Below are positions 16,813 to 24,889 of a stretch of 64,000 nucleotides of DNA, piece after piece (positions within the stretch are counted from its first letter, which is position 1; each line of letters starts with the position of its first letter). The notes under the pieces were generated by a model. That model did not search any database, was not told the DNA's origin, and was given only the letters and a program-made list of their open reading frames with translations. Location of the stretch: contig CAKQWM010000009.1 in the NCBI GenBank assembly GCA_934278995.1, positions 1 through 64,000 of the forward strand. The letters run 5' to 3'. The position numbers were made by a program, and so were the translations under genes. The stretch is from an uncultured Clostridia bacterium (lineage in GTDB: Bacteria; Bacillota; Clostridia; Christensenellales; Borkfalkiaceae).

Positions 16813-17439
16813 ATGGCTAAATATACAGATTCAAAATGCCGTCTTTGCAGACGTGAAGGCGCAAAATTGTTCTTAAAAGGCGAAAGATGCTACAAATCCA
16901 CCTGCGCTTTTGAAAAAAGACCGGTTGCACCCGGCCCGCACGCCAACAGCAGAAGAAAAGTTTCCGAATACGGACAACAACTTCGTGAAAAGCAGAAAGT
17001 TAAGAGAATTTACGGCGTACTCGAAGGTCAGTTCAGAGAATATTATGAAAGAGCAGACCGTATGAAAGGCATTACCGGTGAAAATATGTTATCGCTTCTC
17101 GAAAGACGTCTTGATAACGTAGTTTTCAGAATGGGTATTGCCGACTCCCGTTCGCAAGCCCGTCAGTTGGTTAATCACGGTCACTTTACCGTAAACGGTA
17201 AAAACGTTGATATCGCTTCTTATCAGGTTAAAGCCGGTGACGAAATCGCCGTTAAGGAAAACAAAAAAGACAATAAGTACTTTACAGCCTTAAAAGAGGT
17301 AGCTAAAAACGGAACGATGCCCAAATGGGTTGACTTCGATCCTGAAACACTTAAAGGTAAGGTTATCGCGCTTCCCGAAAGAGACGATATAGACGCTCAG
17401 ATCGCGGAACACATGATAGTCGAGTTGTATTCCAAGTAA
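16813..17439 (+). CDS. rpsD: 30S ribosomal protein S4
   Basis: 208 aa. Primary 16S binder. The N-terminal zinc-type cysteines (C9, C12 and the C-x5-C of GERCYKSTC) are present, followed by the S4 RNA-binding domain (LERRLDNVVFRMGIADSRSQ). Confidence 0.97.
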   Translation: MAKYTDSKCRLCRREGAKLFLKGERCYKSTCAFEKRPVAPGPHANSRRKVSEYGQQLREKQKVKRIYGVLEGQFREYYERADRMKGITGENMLSLLERRLDNVVFRMGIADSRSQARQLVNHGHFTVNGKNVDIASYQVKAGDEIAVKENKKDNKYFTALKEVAKNGTMPKWVDFDPETLKGKVIALPERDDIDAQIAEHMIVELYSK

Positions 17440-17490
17440 TTAGGTTTTAAATAGCGTAATTACTAAAAAAATTCAGGAGGTAATATTTCT

Positions 17491-18441
17491 ATGATGGAAA
17501 TAGATATGCCCAACATCGTTGTCGAAGAAAGCGAGGACAGAAGTTACGCAAAAGTCGTTTGTGAACCTTTGGAAAAGGGCTTCGGCTTAACGCTTGGCAA
17601 CGCTTTAAGAAGGACTTTGCTGTCTTCACTTCCGGGTGCCGCCGCTCAAGGCATTAAATTTGCTCCCGAACTCGGTGTAAAACACGAATTTTCAACCATT
17701 AAAGGTGTTAAGGAAGACGTAACGGAAATTATTCTTAACATTAAAGAAATCACTTTCAAAACGGTTTCTACCGATCCTGCTTTTAAAGAAATCGTAAGCC
17801 TTAAAAAAGTCGGTCCTTGCGTCGTTACGGCGGAAGATATAGAACTTCCCGCCGATATCGAAGTCGCAAACCCCGCTCAATATATTTGCACTTTGGAAGA
17901 AGGAGCAAATCTCGATATGGAACTTACCATCGGGCGTGGCAGAGGGTATCAGGGTGCCGACGCGAATAAAACGGGCGAAATCGGTTATATAGCGGTAGAT
18001 TCAAAATACGCTCCCGTAAAAAAAGTCAGTTACGGCGTTGAAAACACGAGAGTCGGTCAAAGCACCGATTACGACAAACTTGTTTTAGAAGTAACTACGA
18101 ACGGAGCGTTTTCCGCAAGGGAAGTCATTTCATTGGCTGCTAAACTCGTTTCAGAACATATCAATTTGTTTGTAGGTCTGAGTCAATCTATCCCCGATAT
18201 TTTGAAAGCGCAACCTACGGATCCGCTACCCAGACTCTTAGAAATGAGCATCGAGGATATGGACCTTTCGGTTCGTTCCTACAACTGCTTGAAACGTGCG
18301 AATATTCACACGGTTGAAGATTTAACCAAAAAGACAGAAGACGATATGCTTAAAGTCCGTAACCTTGGTAAAAAATCACTCGACGAAGTTATTTTGAAAC
18401 TTAAAAGCTACGGCTTATCGCTCAAAGAACAGGAGGACTAA
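17491..18441 (+). CDS. rpoA: DNA-directed RNA polymerase, alpha subunit
   Basis: 316 aa. The N-terminal domain has the dimer signature EPLEKGFGLTLGNALRRTLLSSLPG; the C-terminal domain has the UP-element and activator-binding helix pair (VRSYNCLKRANIHTVEDL and RNLGKKSLDEV). AGGAGG (17475-17480) lies 10 nt before the first of two tandem ATG codons. Position between rpsD and rplQ is canonical. Confidence 0.97.
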   Translation: MMEIDMPNIVVEESEDRSYAKVVCEPLEKGFGLTLGNALRRTLLSSLPGAAAQGIKFAPELGVKHEFSTIKGVKEDVTEIILNIKEITFKTVSTDPAFKEIVSLKKVGPCVVTAEDIELPADIEVANPAQYICTLEEGANLDMELTIGRGRGYQGADANKTGEIGYIAVDSKYAPVKKVSYGVENTRVGQSTDYDKLVLEVTTNGAFSAREVISLAAKLVSEHINLFVGLSQSIPDILKAQPTDPLPRLLEMSIEDMDLSVRSYNCLKRANIHTVEDLTKKTEDDMLKVRNLGKKSLDEVILKLKSYGLSLKEQED

Positions 18442-18449
18442 CAATCATC

Positions 18450-18956
18450 ATGGCCAGAAAATTAGGTATGACCGCTACTCAAAGACAGTCGGTCTTAAAG
18501 AATCAAGCGACCAAACTACTTTGGTATGGAAGAATAGAAACAACTGAAATGCGCGCGAAAGAACTTCGTCCTTACGTTGAAAAGATTATTACTTTGGCTG
18601 TAAATTCTTACGAAGATACAATCGAAACCAAGGTTACTTCAAAAGACGCGAAAGGCAAAGAAGTTACAAAGACCGTTATCAAAGACGGTCCTCAGAAACT
18701 CGCGGCAAGAAGACGTATTATGTCTAAACTTCACGAGTTCACTTTAACCAAAGAAGCGAAGGAATCCAAAGCGCAATTCAGAGAAAGAACTCACGGTATT
18801 AAACATCCCTTAATCGAAAAGATTTTTAACGAAATCGCTCCTAAATACGCTCAACGTAAAGAGGAATCAGGTCAAGGCGGCGGCTATACCAGAATTTATC
18901 TTTTAGGCGAACGTCGCGGCGACGCTGCTTCTATGGCAATCATAGAATTGGTTTAA
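18450..18956 (+). CDS. rplQ: 50S ribosomal protein L17 with lineage-specific insertions
   Basis: 168 aa, against about 113-130 in most bacteria. The normal core is present (RKLGMTATQRQSVLKNQATKLL at the start, GGYTRIYLLGERRGDAASMAIIELV at the end). Extra lysine- and threonine-rich segments lie at about residues 55-80 and 98-118. Last gene of the cluster, followed by a strong terminator. Confidence 0.95.
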   Translation: MARKLGMTATQRQSVLKNQATKLLWYGRIETTEMRAKELRPYVEKIITLAVNSYEDTIETKVTSKDAKGKEVTKTVIKDGPQKLAARRRIMSKLHEFTLTKEAKESKAQFRERTHGIKHPLIEKIFNEIAPKYAQRKEESGQGGGYTRIYLLGERRGDAASMAIIELV

Positions 18957-18974
18957 TTTAAATCAAAGTTTATA

Positions 18975-19000
18975 AAAAGCGCGGCAAAAGTCGCGCTTTT
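18975..19000 (+). terminator. terminator of the ribosomal cluster
   Basis: AAAAGCGCG (18975-18983) pairs with CGCGCTTTT (18992-19000), 18 bp after the rplQ stop. Confidence 0.85.
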
Positions 19001-19041
19001 ATGATTTATAGTTTTACGAATAGTAGTTTATAGTTAAATAA

Positions 19042-19087
19042 AAAAGCCCTTTTATAAGCCGATAATCGACCTATAGAAGGACTTTTT
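19042..19087. terminator. bidirectional terminator containing the dispersed motif, copy 4
   Basis: A long, nearly complete stem (AAAAAGCCCTTTTATAAG against CCTATAGAAGGACTTTTT) lies between the convergent rplQ and U32 genes. The loop region holds CCGATAATCGA, so the motif is read on both strands: TATAAGCCGATAATCG on plus and CTATAGGTCGATTATCG on minus. Confidence 0.8.
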
Positions 19088-19088
19088 A

Positions 19089-21269
19089 TTATAATAAAGG
19101 TTTTTTTGAATGACCTGTGGTGTATTTATCGAAGGCGTTTTTAGCGTTAATCGGTTTAAAAGCGTTTATAAGTAAAGCCTCTTTTTGCGATTTGTTTAAC
19201 CCTACAAGGTTTATTATAACTTTATTACCGCCGTCCGTCAAAAGAGGATAAGGGTTATAGACTTCAAAATAACACGCGCCCGCTTTAACCCGCCTGAGAA
19301 TAAATTTCCTTTCTCCGTCGTCAAGCGTCGAATAGTCACTCCCTGAGCAGGCGTTACAATTTTTGCCGAACGGGCAATAATACAAATCCATTACTTTCAG
19401 GCTTCCACCCGAATAATAGTAACCCGAAAAACCTGTTTTTTGCCCGGAAGATATTTCTTTTGAAATAACGTAATCGTAAACGTAATTTAGTAAAACGGAT
19501 TCCGAAATACGGTTATAAACGTTTAAACCGCTGCCTAAAACGCAAAGAATATTAAGGTTTTTTGCTAACGCTATTCCGTATAAACCTTCGCAATACAAAC
19601 CGTCGAATTTGCTTAAAAGTGGCTCTATAAGCCCGTTATCGTCAAGTTTTGCGGGCAAATACAAGAACTTTTTGCAATTTTTGTCTCTTAAAGAAGTGAA
19701 AAACAAGTCGAAAGCGTTTTTATCTGCGTAGTTTAAAGGAGAAAATATGGCTACGTCGAAGTCGTGTTTAAGTCCGCTGAAATCGTCGGAAATCACGGCG
19801 ATCGATTTGCCGTTAGCATGTTTGGTTTCGGGTAAAAAAACGTCTTTCACCGGCTTTATCGAAAGGGGAGATAAACGATTAACGAGCCTTTCGTAGCATG
19901 CGCGTCTTAACGAGTTTAAACGACTTTTTGCAAGAAATACGCCATCGGTGCTTACAGTTATTTTTGGAGCGAAGGGATACTTGTCGCATTTTTTAAAAGA
20001 AGCGACGATATCGTTTTCGCTAAGAGGACTATCGTTTGCTTTTTCAAGCAAAAAATCCTCCGAGTAAACGAATTTTATATTGTTACTTTCAACGGTAACT
20101 TGCGGGTTTTTGCCACAGAGCAAAGAAACGCAAATATTTACGGGAACTAAAGATTCTGCTTGTTTTGCGGTTTTTTCAAGCATGGCGTCGGTCGTAATCG
20201 TTACAGTGTCGCCGACCGAGCATTGACCGTTAACGGTCGCGTTACCGCTTGTTAAAAATTGAAAACTACCGACTTCGTAACCGCCGCGCAGTATCTTGCC
20301 CGCATCGCCCGCGTTAAAGCGGTAGGGATTTTTAAGGGTAAAACCGTTCTTTTTTACTGCGGAAACAACGCCGACGGCTTCTCCTATATGACTTTGCACC
20401 TTGTCCGATATTAAATTCTTATCTTGTCCGAACGCTAAGCCGTAAGTATAGTTACCGCGTTTAAAAGACCTCGATAACGGGCTTATAGACGGGTTTTTGC
20501 CGTCTAAAAGATCACGATAATACTTAGTGGCGTAATAAACGTAAGAAGGCTTTCTCATTCTGCCCTCGATTTTAAGAGAGTGAACGCCCGCCTTTAAAAG
20601 TTCGTTCAACTTGTCGTTTACCGACAAGTCCGCAAGAGAAATCGCGTATCCGGTTTTGTCGTACTTATCGTTATACAGTCTGTATTTTTTTCGGCAAGGC
20701 TGTTTGCAAAGCCCGCGATTCCCGCTGAAATTGCCCGCAAAACCGGACATATAGCATTGACCTGAAAACGCCGTGCAAAGCGCTCCTTGTATAAAAACTT
20801 CGACCTCGATAATTTTCGCTATTTCCTTTATGAGAGAAAGAGGAGTTTCTCTTGCTAATACGACACGTTTAAAGCCGAATTTTTTGGCAAGGCTTGCTCC
20901 GTCTTGATCGGTTACGCCCGCCTGAGTGGAAAGATGCAGTTCAAGTTCCGGAAATTTATCGTGTATATATTTTCCCAAAAAGACGTCCTGCAAGATAACG
21001 CCGTCAACGCCGTTGTCGTTGCAAAACTTGAGATAGGTGAAAAATTCGTCAAGTTCTTTGTCGGCGACTATCGTGTTTAAGGCAACGTAAACCTTTACGC
21101 CCGAAATATGAGCGTATTTTATAAAAAACGGAAGATTGTCGCGCGTAAAGTTTTCGGCGTTTTTTCTTGCCGAAAATAAATCCAGACCAAGATAAACGGC
21201 GTTTGCCCCCGCGTTTATTGCATAATAAAAAGATTCGGGATTACCCGCAGGCGATAAAAGTTCGACCAT
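19089..21269 (-). CDS. U32 family peptidase with C-terminal extension (RlhA/YegQ-like)
   Basis: 726 aa. Family members are annotated as collagenase-like peptidases; some act in rRNA or tRNA hydroxylation. The N-terminal U32 domain is clear: ELLSPAGNPESFYYAINAGANAVYLG, then QGALCTAFSGQCYMS and GNRGLCKQPCRKKY with the conserved cysteines that may hold an Fe-S cluster. A further Cys-rich patch (CPFGKNCNACSG) lies near the C-terminus. Over 300 residues follow the U32 core, as in the long DUF3656-type members. Which substrate it acts on is not visible. Two copies of the dispersed motif lie inside (19625 and 20472). Confidence 0.85.
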   Translation of the reverse strand: MVELLSPAGNPESFYYAINAGANAVYLGLDLFSARKNAENFTRDNLPFFIKYAHISGVKVYVALNTIVADKELDEFFTYLKFCNDNGVDGVILQDVFLGKYIHDKFPELELHLSTQAGVTDQDGASLAKKFGFKRVVLARETPLSLIKEIAKIIEVEVFIQGALCTAFSGQCYMSGFAGNFSGNRGLCKQPCRKKYRLYNDKYDKTGYAISLADLSVNDKLNELLKAGVHSLKIEGRMRKPSYVYYATKYYRDLLDGKNPSISPLSRSFKRGNYTYGLAFGQDKNLISDKVQSHIGEAVGVVSAVKKNGFTLKNPYRFNAGDAGKILRGGYEVGSFQFLTSGNATVNGQCSVGDTVTITTDAMLEKTAKQAESLVPVNICVSLLCGKNPQVTVESNNIKFVYSEDFLLEKANDSPLSENDIVASFKKCDKYPFAPKITVSTDGVFLAKSRLNSLRRACYERLVNRLSPLSIKPVKDVFLPETKHANGKSIAVISDDFSGLKHDFDVAIFSPLNYADKNAFDLFFTSLRDKNCKKFLYLPAKLDDNGLIEPLLSKFDGLYCEGLYGIALAKNLNILCVLGSGLNVYNRISESVLLNYVYDYVISKEISSGQKTGFSGYYYSGGSLKVMDLYYCPFGKNCNACSGSDYSTLDDGERKFILRRVKAGACYFEVYNPYPLLTDGGNKVIINLVGLNKSQKEALLINAFKPINAKNAFDKYTTGHSKKPLL
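19625..19641 (+). repeat. dispersed motif, copy 5 (in U32 CDS)
   Basis: CTATAAGCCCGTTATCG, an exact consensus match on the strand opposite to the gene. The gene reads it as D-D-N-G-L-I-E. Confidence 0.85.
20472..20488 (-). repeat. dispersed motif, copy 6 (in U32 CDS)
   Basis: An exact consensus match on the gene strand, read as S-I-S-P-L-S next to the conserved RSFKRG region of the peptidase. The same gene carries copy 5 in the other orientation and another frame. Confidence 0.85.
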
Positions 21270-21408
21270 AATTACCTACTCGACGCGTTTATTTAAAAGG
21301 CGTTCGATACTGTTTAATTTTACCACAACCAGTAATATAAGGCAAACGATATAATCAAAAGGGAGAATAAATTAGTTTCCGATATTTTATTATGCTTCGG
21401 ACAAATAA

Positions 21409-21437
21409 TTGCTATTTATCGACGATTATGTTACAAT
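21409..21437 (+). promoter_or_regulatory. promoter of the FAD dehydrogenase operon
   Basis: TTGCTA (21409-21414), a 17-bp spacer and TACAAT (21432-21437), 42 bp before the ATG. Confidence 0.7.
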
Positions 21438-21479
21438 AGTACGGTCAAAAAAAGCGTTATCGGCTTTTTGGAGGGAATT

Positions 21480-22895
21480 ATGAAAACCGATTTGAAATAT
21501 GACGTAATAATTATCGGCGCAGGTCCGTCGGGCATCTTTTGCGCTTACGAACTTAAAGAAAAGCGCCCCGAGTTAAAAATTTTGATGATAGAAAAGGGCA
21601 GGAGTATTGAAAAGCGTAATTGTCCCAAAAGGATAACGGGCGTTTGCGCAGGTTGTAAGCCGTGTGCTATTACCACCGGCTTTGCCGGCGCGGGCGCGTT
21701 TTCGGACGGAAAATTATCGCTTTCCCCGGACGTAGGCGGAAATTTGCAAAACATTTTAGGTTATGACAAGGCGGTAGAACTTATCAAAAGATCCGACGAT
21801 ATTTATCTTAAATTCGGCGCAGATTCTTTTGTTTATGGCGTGGGAAAAGAAGACGAAATCCGCGAAATACGTCGTAAAGCCATAGGCGCTAACCTGAAAC
21901 TTATCGAATGTCCTATACGTCATCTCGGAACCGAAGAAGGCTACAAAATTTATACGAGATTAGAGCGTCACCTTGAAAAAATCGGCGTGGAAATGATTTT
22001 CAATACTATGGTTACCGATATAATCATCGACGAAGGTATGGTTAAAGGCGTCGTTACCGATAAAGGCGAAACTTTTTATTCGGACGAAGTTGTTACGGGT
22101 ATCGGGAGAGAAGGCTCGGAGTGGTTTTTGGGTATATGCCGTAAGCACGGTATCGCAACCAAGGTCGGCACGGTCGATATCGGCGTCAGGGTTGAATGTC
22201 GTGACGAGGTTATGGAAGAACTTAACCGTAACCTTTACGAGGCGAAACTTATATATTACTCTCAGACCTTTGACGACAGGGTAAGAACTTTTTGTACAAA
22301 TCCGTCGGGAGAGGTCGCTACCGAATATTACGAAAACGGGCTTGCCGTCGTAAACGGACACGCGTATAAGAGTAAAGAGTTCAAAACCAACAACACGAAC
22401 TTTGCGATTTTGGTTTCCAAAAACTTTACCAAACCTTTTAAAACGCCTATAGAGTACGGCAAGCACATCGCTCAACTTTCCAACATGCTTTGCGACGGTA
22501 AAATTTTAGTTCAACGTTTCGGCGATTTTTTAAGAGGTCGTCGTACTACCGAAGAAAGACTCACGAGAAACAACATCGTTCCCACTTTAAAAGACGCGGT
22601 TCCCGGAGATCTTTCACTCGTCTTGCCTCACCGCATCATGACGGATATTATAGAAATGATTTACGCTTTGGATAAAGTTACGCCGGGGCTTGCGAGCGAC
22701 GAAACTTTGTTATACGGCGTGGAAGTTAAATTTTATTCCAACTCGGTCGTAGTGGACGAAAACTTTGAGACGAGCGTCAAGGGATTATATTCCATCGGTG
22801 ACGGGTCGAGCGTAACAAGGGGCTTGCAACAAGCCTCCGCAAACGGACTGTCGGTTGCGGACTCTTTGCTGAATAAACTTTCTGCTAAAGTATAA
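21480..22895 (+). CDS. NAD(P)/FAD-dependent oxidoreductase (COG2509-type dehydrogenase)
   Basis: 471 aa. The N-terminal Rossmann motif DVIIIGAGPSGIFCAYEL binds FAD; a CPKRITGVCAGCKPC cysteine cluster follows; the C-terminal GLYSIGDGSSVTRGLQQASANG closes the FAD site. This matches the uncharacterised FAD-utilizing dehydrogenases found widely in Clostridia; the substrate is unknown. ATG 21480 lies 4 nt after GGAGGG; the TTG at 21468 falls before that site and is rejected. Confidence 0.85.
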   Translation: MKTDLKYDVIIIGAGPSGIFCAYELKEKRPELKILMIEKGRSIEKRNCPKRITGVCAGCKPCAITTGFAGAGAFSDGKLSLSPDVGGNLQNILGYDKAVELIKRSDDIYLKFGADSFVYGVGKEDEIREIRRKAIGANLKLIECPIRHLGTEEGYKIYTRLERHLEKIGVEMIFNTMVTDIIIDEGMVKGVVTDKGETFYSDEVVTGIGREGSEWFLGICRKHGIATKVGTVDIGVRVECRDEVMEELNRNLYEAKLIYYSQTFDDRVRTFCTNPSGEVATEYYENGLAVVNGHAYKSKEFKTNNTNFAILVSKNFTKPFKTPIEYGKHIAQLSNMLCDGKILVQRFGDFLRGRRTTEERLTRNNIVPTLKDAVPGDLSLVLPHRIMTDIIEMIYALDKVTPGLASDETLLYGVEVKFYSNSVVVDENFETSVKGLYSIGDGSSVTRGLQQASANGLSVADSLLNKLSAKV

Positions 22896-22900
22896 AGTCC

Positions 22901-22927
22901 GCCTATAAGCCGATTATCAGGCTTTTT
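22901..22927 (+). terminator. terminator containing the dispersed motif, copy 7
   Basis: GCCTATAA pairs with TTATcAGGC (one bulged C) around the loop GCCGA, then five T. Here the motif itself forms the whole hairpin. It lies 5 bp after the FAD dehydrogenase stop and before the tfoX-like gene. Confidence 0.75.
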
Positions 22928-22966
22928 CGGGATAAATTTACCGCAAAATAACAACAAAAAATATTT

Positions 22967-23571
22967 ATGGCAAGCGATAAACAATTTATAGATTACGTTT
23001 CAGACGTTTTACCGAAAGACAAAATCACCGTAAAGCCGATGATGGGCGAATACCTTTTATATTACGAAGGCTTGCTTTTCGGCGGTATTTACGACAACAG
23101 ATTTCTTGCAAAAATAACGGCGGAAAACGAAAAATATAATCGTAGGGATTCCAATCATTATCACTAATTATTTTTGCGGGAACAAATCGGTTTTTGCTGT
23201 GTTAAACTCCCATCACCGTACGTATAGTACGCTTTCGGTCGTTTGCCTTGCAAAAACTTTGACCTAAAGAGGCGATTTCTTCGCCACAAAAATGCTTCGC
23301 ACCGAAAAGAGCGCATTTTCAGATGATTTTTCGTGAGCGTAAGGGATGCTGTACTGGACGTACTGCGACCGAGCGGTCATGGAAAAGGGCTAAAAAGTCG
23401 CCTTTTCGGTAATTAGCGATGACGAATGGAATCCCTAAAAAAGCAATTCCGTACGACGGCGCAAAACCGATGTACGAGGTGGATTGCGATATCGGTGGCG
23501 AAGAAATAGCCGAGATAGTCCGCGCCACCGTAGATTCTCTCAAAAAAGAGAAAAGAGGTAAAAAACAATGA
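22967..23571 (+). pseudogene. TfoX N-terminal-domain protein gene split by a MITE-like element
   Basis: The left part (22967-23143) encodes 59 residues including KPMMGEYLLYYEGLLFGGIYDNRFLAK, the TfoX N-domain core. A 295-bp element follows (23143-23437). The right part (23437-23571) encodes AIPYDGAKPMYEVD and a Lys-rich end. Removing the element with one of its two flanking TA dinucleotides restores an uninterrupted frame of 103 aa, the normal family length, ending in a stop that overlaps the next gene (ATGA at 23568-23571). The split gene reads into the element and stops at 23167. TfoX is a competence regulator in Haemophilus and Vibrio; the small stand-alone Firmicutes proteins have no established role. 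Confidence 0.85.
23143..23437 (+). mobile_element. MITE-like element, copy 1
   Basis: 295 bp including the TA at both ends. The ends are imperfect inverted repeats of about 28 bp (TAGGGATTCCAATCATTATC.. against the reverse of ..GATGACGAATGGAATCCCTA). It contains no plausible transposase. The target TA is duplicated, as in Tc1/mariner-IS630 families. A second copy, about 95 percent identical by eye and inverted, is at 46221-46514. Internal short stems (CGTAC/GTACG and GTAC/GTAC) are conserved between copies while their loops differ. Confidence 0.85.
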
Positions 23572-24683
23572 AAGATCCGAGACTTAATAAACTTGCGAAA
23601 TTACTCGTAAACTACTCAGTAAAACTTAAACCGAACGAAAAATTGATGGTCGAAGGTTTCGGCGAAGTGCAAGACCTTGTTAAAGAAGTAATTGCAGAAG
23701 CGTATAAAGCGGGAGGCTATCCTTTCGCCGTTTTAAGAGATCATTCGGTTATGCGCGCTCAAATTTCGGGGGCATCCGACGAGGCTTTAAAACTTTGGGC
23801 TAAGTACGACGGATACGTGATGGACGATATGGATTGTTACATAGGTATCCGCGGAGGATCGAACGCTTTTGAACTTTCCGACGTCCCATCGGATCGCAAC
23901 GACGCTTACTCGACTCTTTACGGCTATCCCGTGCATCACGAAAAGAGGGTAAACAACACCAGATGGGTTATTTTGAGATATCCTTCGCCTTCGATGGCTC
24001 AACAATCGGGAATGTCAACCGAAGCCTTTGAGGATTTTTTCTTCGACGTATGCACGCTCGATTACGCAAAAATGAACAAAGCCATGGACTCGCTTAAGGC
24101 CCTTATGGATAAAACCGACAAGGTAAGACTTAAAGCAAAAGACACCGATTTGACTTTTTCTATCAAAAATATCGGCGCGGTCAAATGCGCGGGAGAATGT
24201 AACATTCCCGACGGCGAAGTTTATACCGCGCCCGTAAAAACGAGCGTAAACGGGTACATAACTTACAACGCGCCTTCCGTTCATTCGGGAGTAAGATACG
24301 AGAATATCCGACTTGAATTTAAAGACGGTAAGATAGTAAGAGCGACTTCGGACGGTAAAAGCGAAATAGAAAAAGTTTTCGACGTAGATGAAGGGGCAAG
24401 ATACGTCGGAGAGTTTGCCATAGGCGTAAATCCTTACGTAAATAAACCCATGTGCGATATTTTGTTCGACGAAAAAATAGCAGGCTCTATTCACTTTACG
24501 CCGGGTTGTTCGTACGAAGACTGTTCAAACGGTAATATTTCGGCGCTTCACTGGGACCTTGTTTTGATAATGACCAAGGATTACGGCGGCGGAGAAATTT
24601 GGTTCGACGACAAACTTATCCGTAAAGACGGACTTTTCGTTTTGGACGAATTAAAATGTCTTAACCCGTCCGAACTGAAGTGA
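23568..24683 (+). CDS. aminopeptidase, M29 family (AmpS-like)
   Basis: 371 aa. Metal-dependent cytosolic aminopeptidase of the thermophilic-metalloprotease family. Typical blocks are visible: ECNIPDGEVYTAP (with the Glu ligands), the EFAIGVNP segment, GSIHFTPG and HWDLVLIM near the C-terminus. The start overlaps the old tfoX-like stop (ATGA), so before the MITE insertion it was translationally coupled; now ribosomes must load at the AGAGG site at 23552-23556, about 11 nt upstream of the ATG. Confidence 0.85.
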   Translation: MKDPRLNKLAKLLVNYSVKLKPNEKLMVEGFGEVQDLVKEVIAEAYKAGGYPFAVLRDHSVMRAQISGASDEALKLWAKYDGYVMDDMDCYIGIRGGSNAFELSDVPSDRNDAYSTLYGYPVHHEKRVNNTRWVILRYPSPSMAQQSGMSTEAFEDFFFDVCTLDYAKMNKAMDSLKALMDKTDKVRLKAKDTDLTFSIKNIGAVKCAGECNIPDGEVYTAPVKTSVNGYITYNAPSVHSGVRYENIRLEFKDGKIVRATSDGKSEIEKVFDVDEGARYVGEFAIGVNPYVNKPMCDILFDEKIAGSIHFTPGCSYEDCSNGNISALHWDLVLIMTKDYGGGEIWFDDKLIRKDGLFVLDELKCLNPSELK

Positions 24684-24770
24684 TTTTTTTATAAAAACCA
24701 CGTTAAACGCGCGTTTTACGGCGAGAAAAACAAAATTTTCAACTAATAAAACAAAAGGGCGTTTAAACAA
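24684..24770. other. short AT-rich spacer
   Basis: Nothing recognisable apart from poly-T/poly-A runs between the M29 gene and the gapA promoter; no clear terminator. Confidence 0.4.
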
Positions 24771-24799
24771 TTGACGGGCTTGAAATTTTTTAATATAAT
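24771..24799 (+). promoter_or_regulatory. promoter of gapA
   Basis: TTGACG (24771-24776), a 17-bp spacer and a perfect TATAAT (24794-24799). The leader is about 84 nt. Strong, as expected for a glycolytic gene. Confidence 0.85.
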
Positions 24800-24889
24800 A
24801 CAATCAGTATAAGTGATATCGAATAGATTCAGGTTTCGATGTCACAAGTTAAAAAAGCAAAAAATCATCATAAGGAGATTTTATAAATT

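Noticed and set aside
22967..23167. Intact short TfoX-like protein of 66 residues
   Set aside because: The last residues come from the MITE end, and the missing half is found intact after it.
23319..23543. Minus-strand 74-codon reading frame
   Set aside because: It lies across the MITE end and the tfoX-like 3' part in antisense; a shadow without ribosome site.
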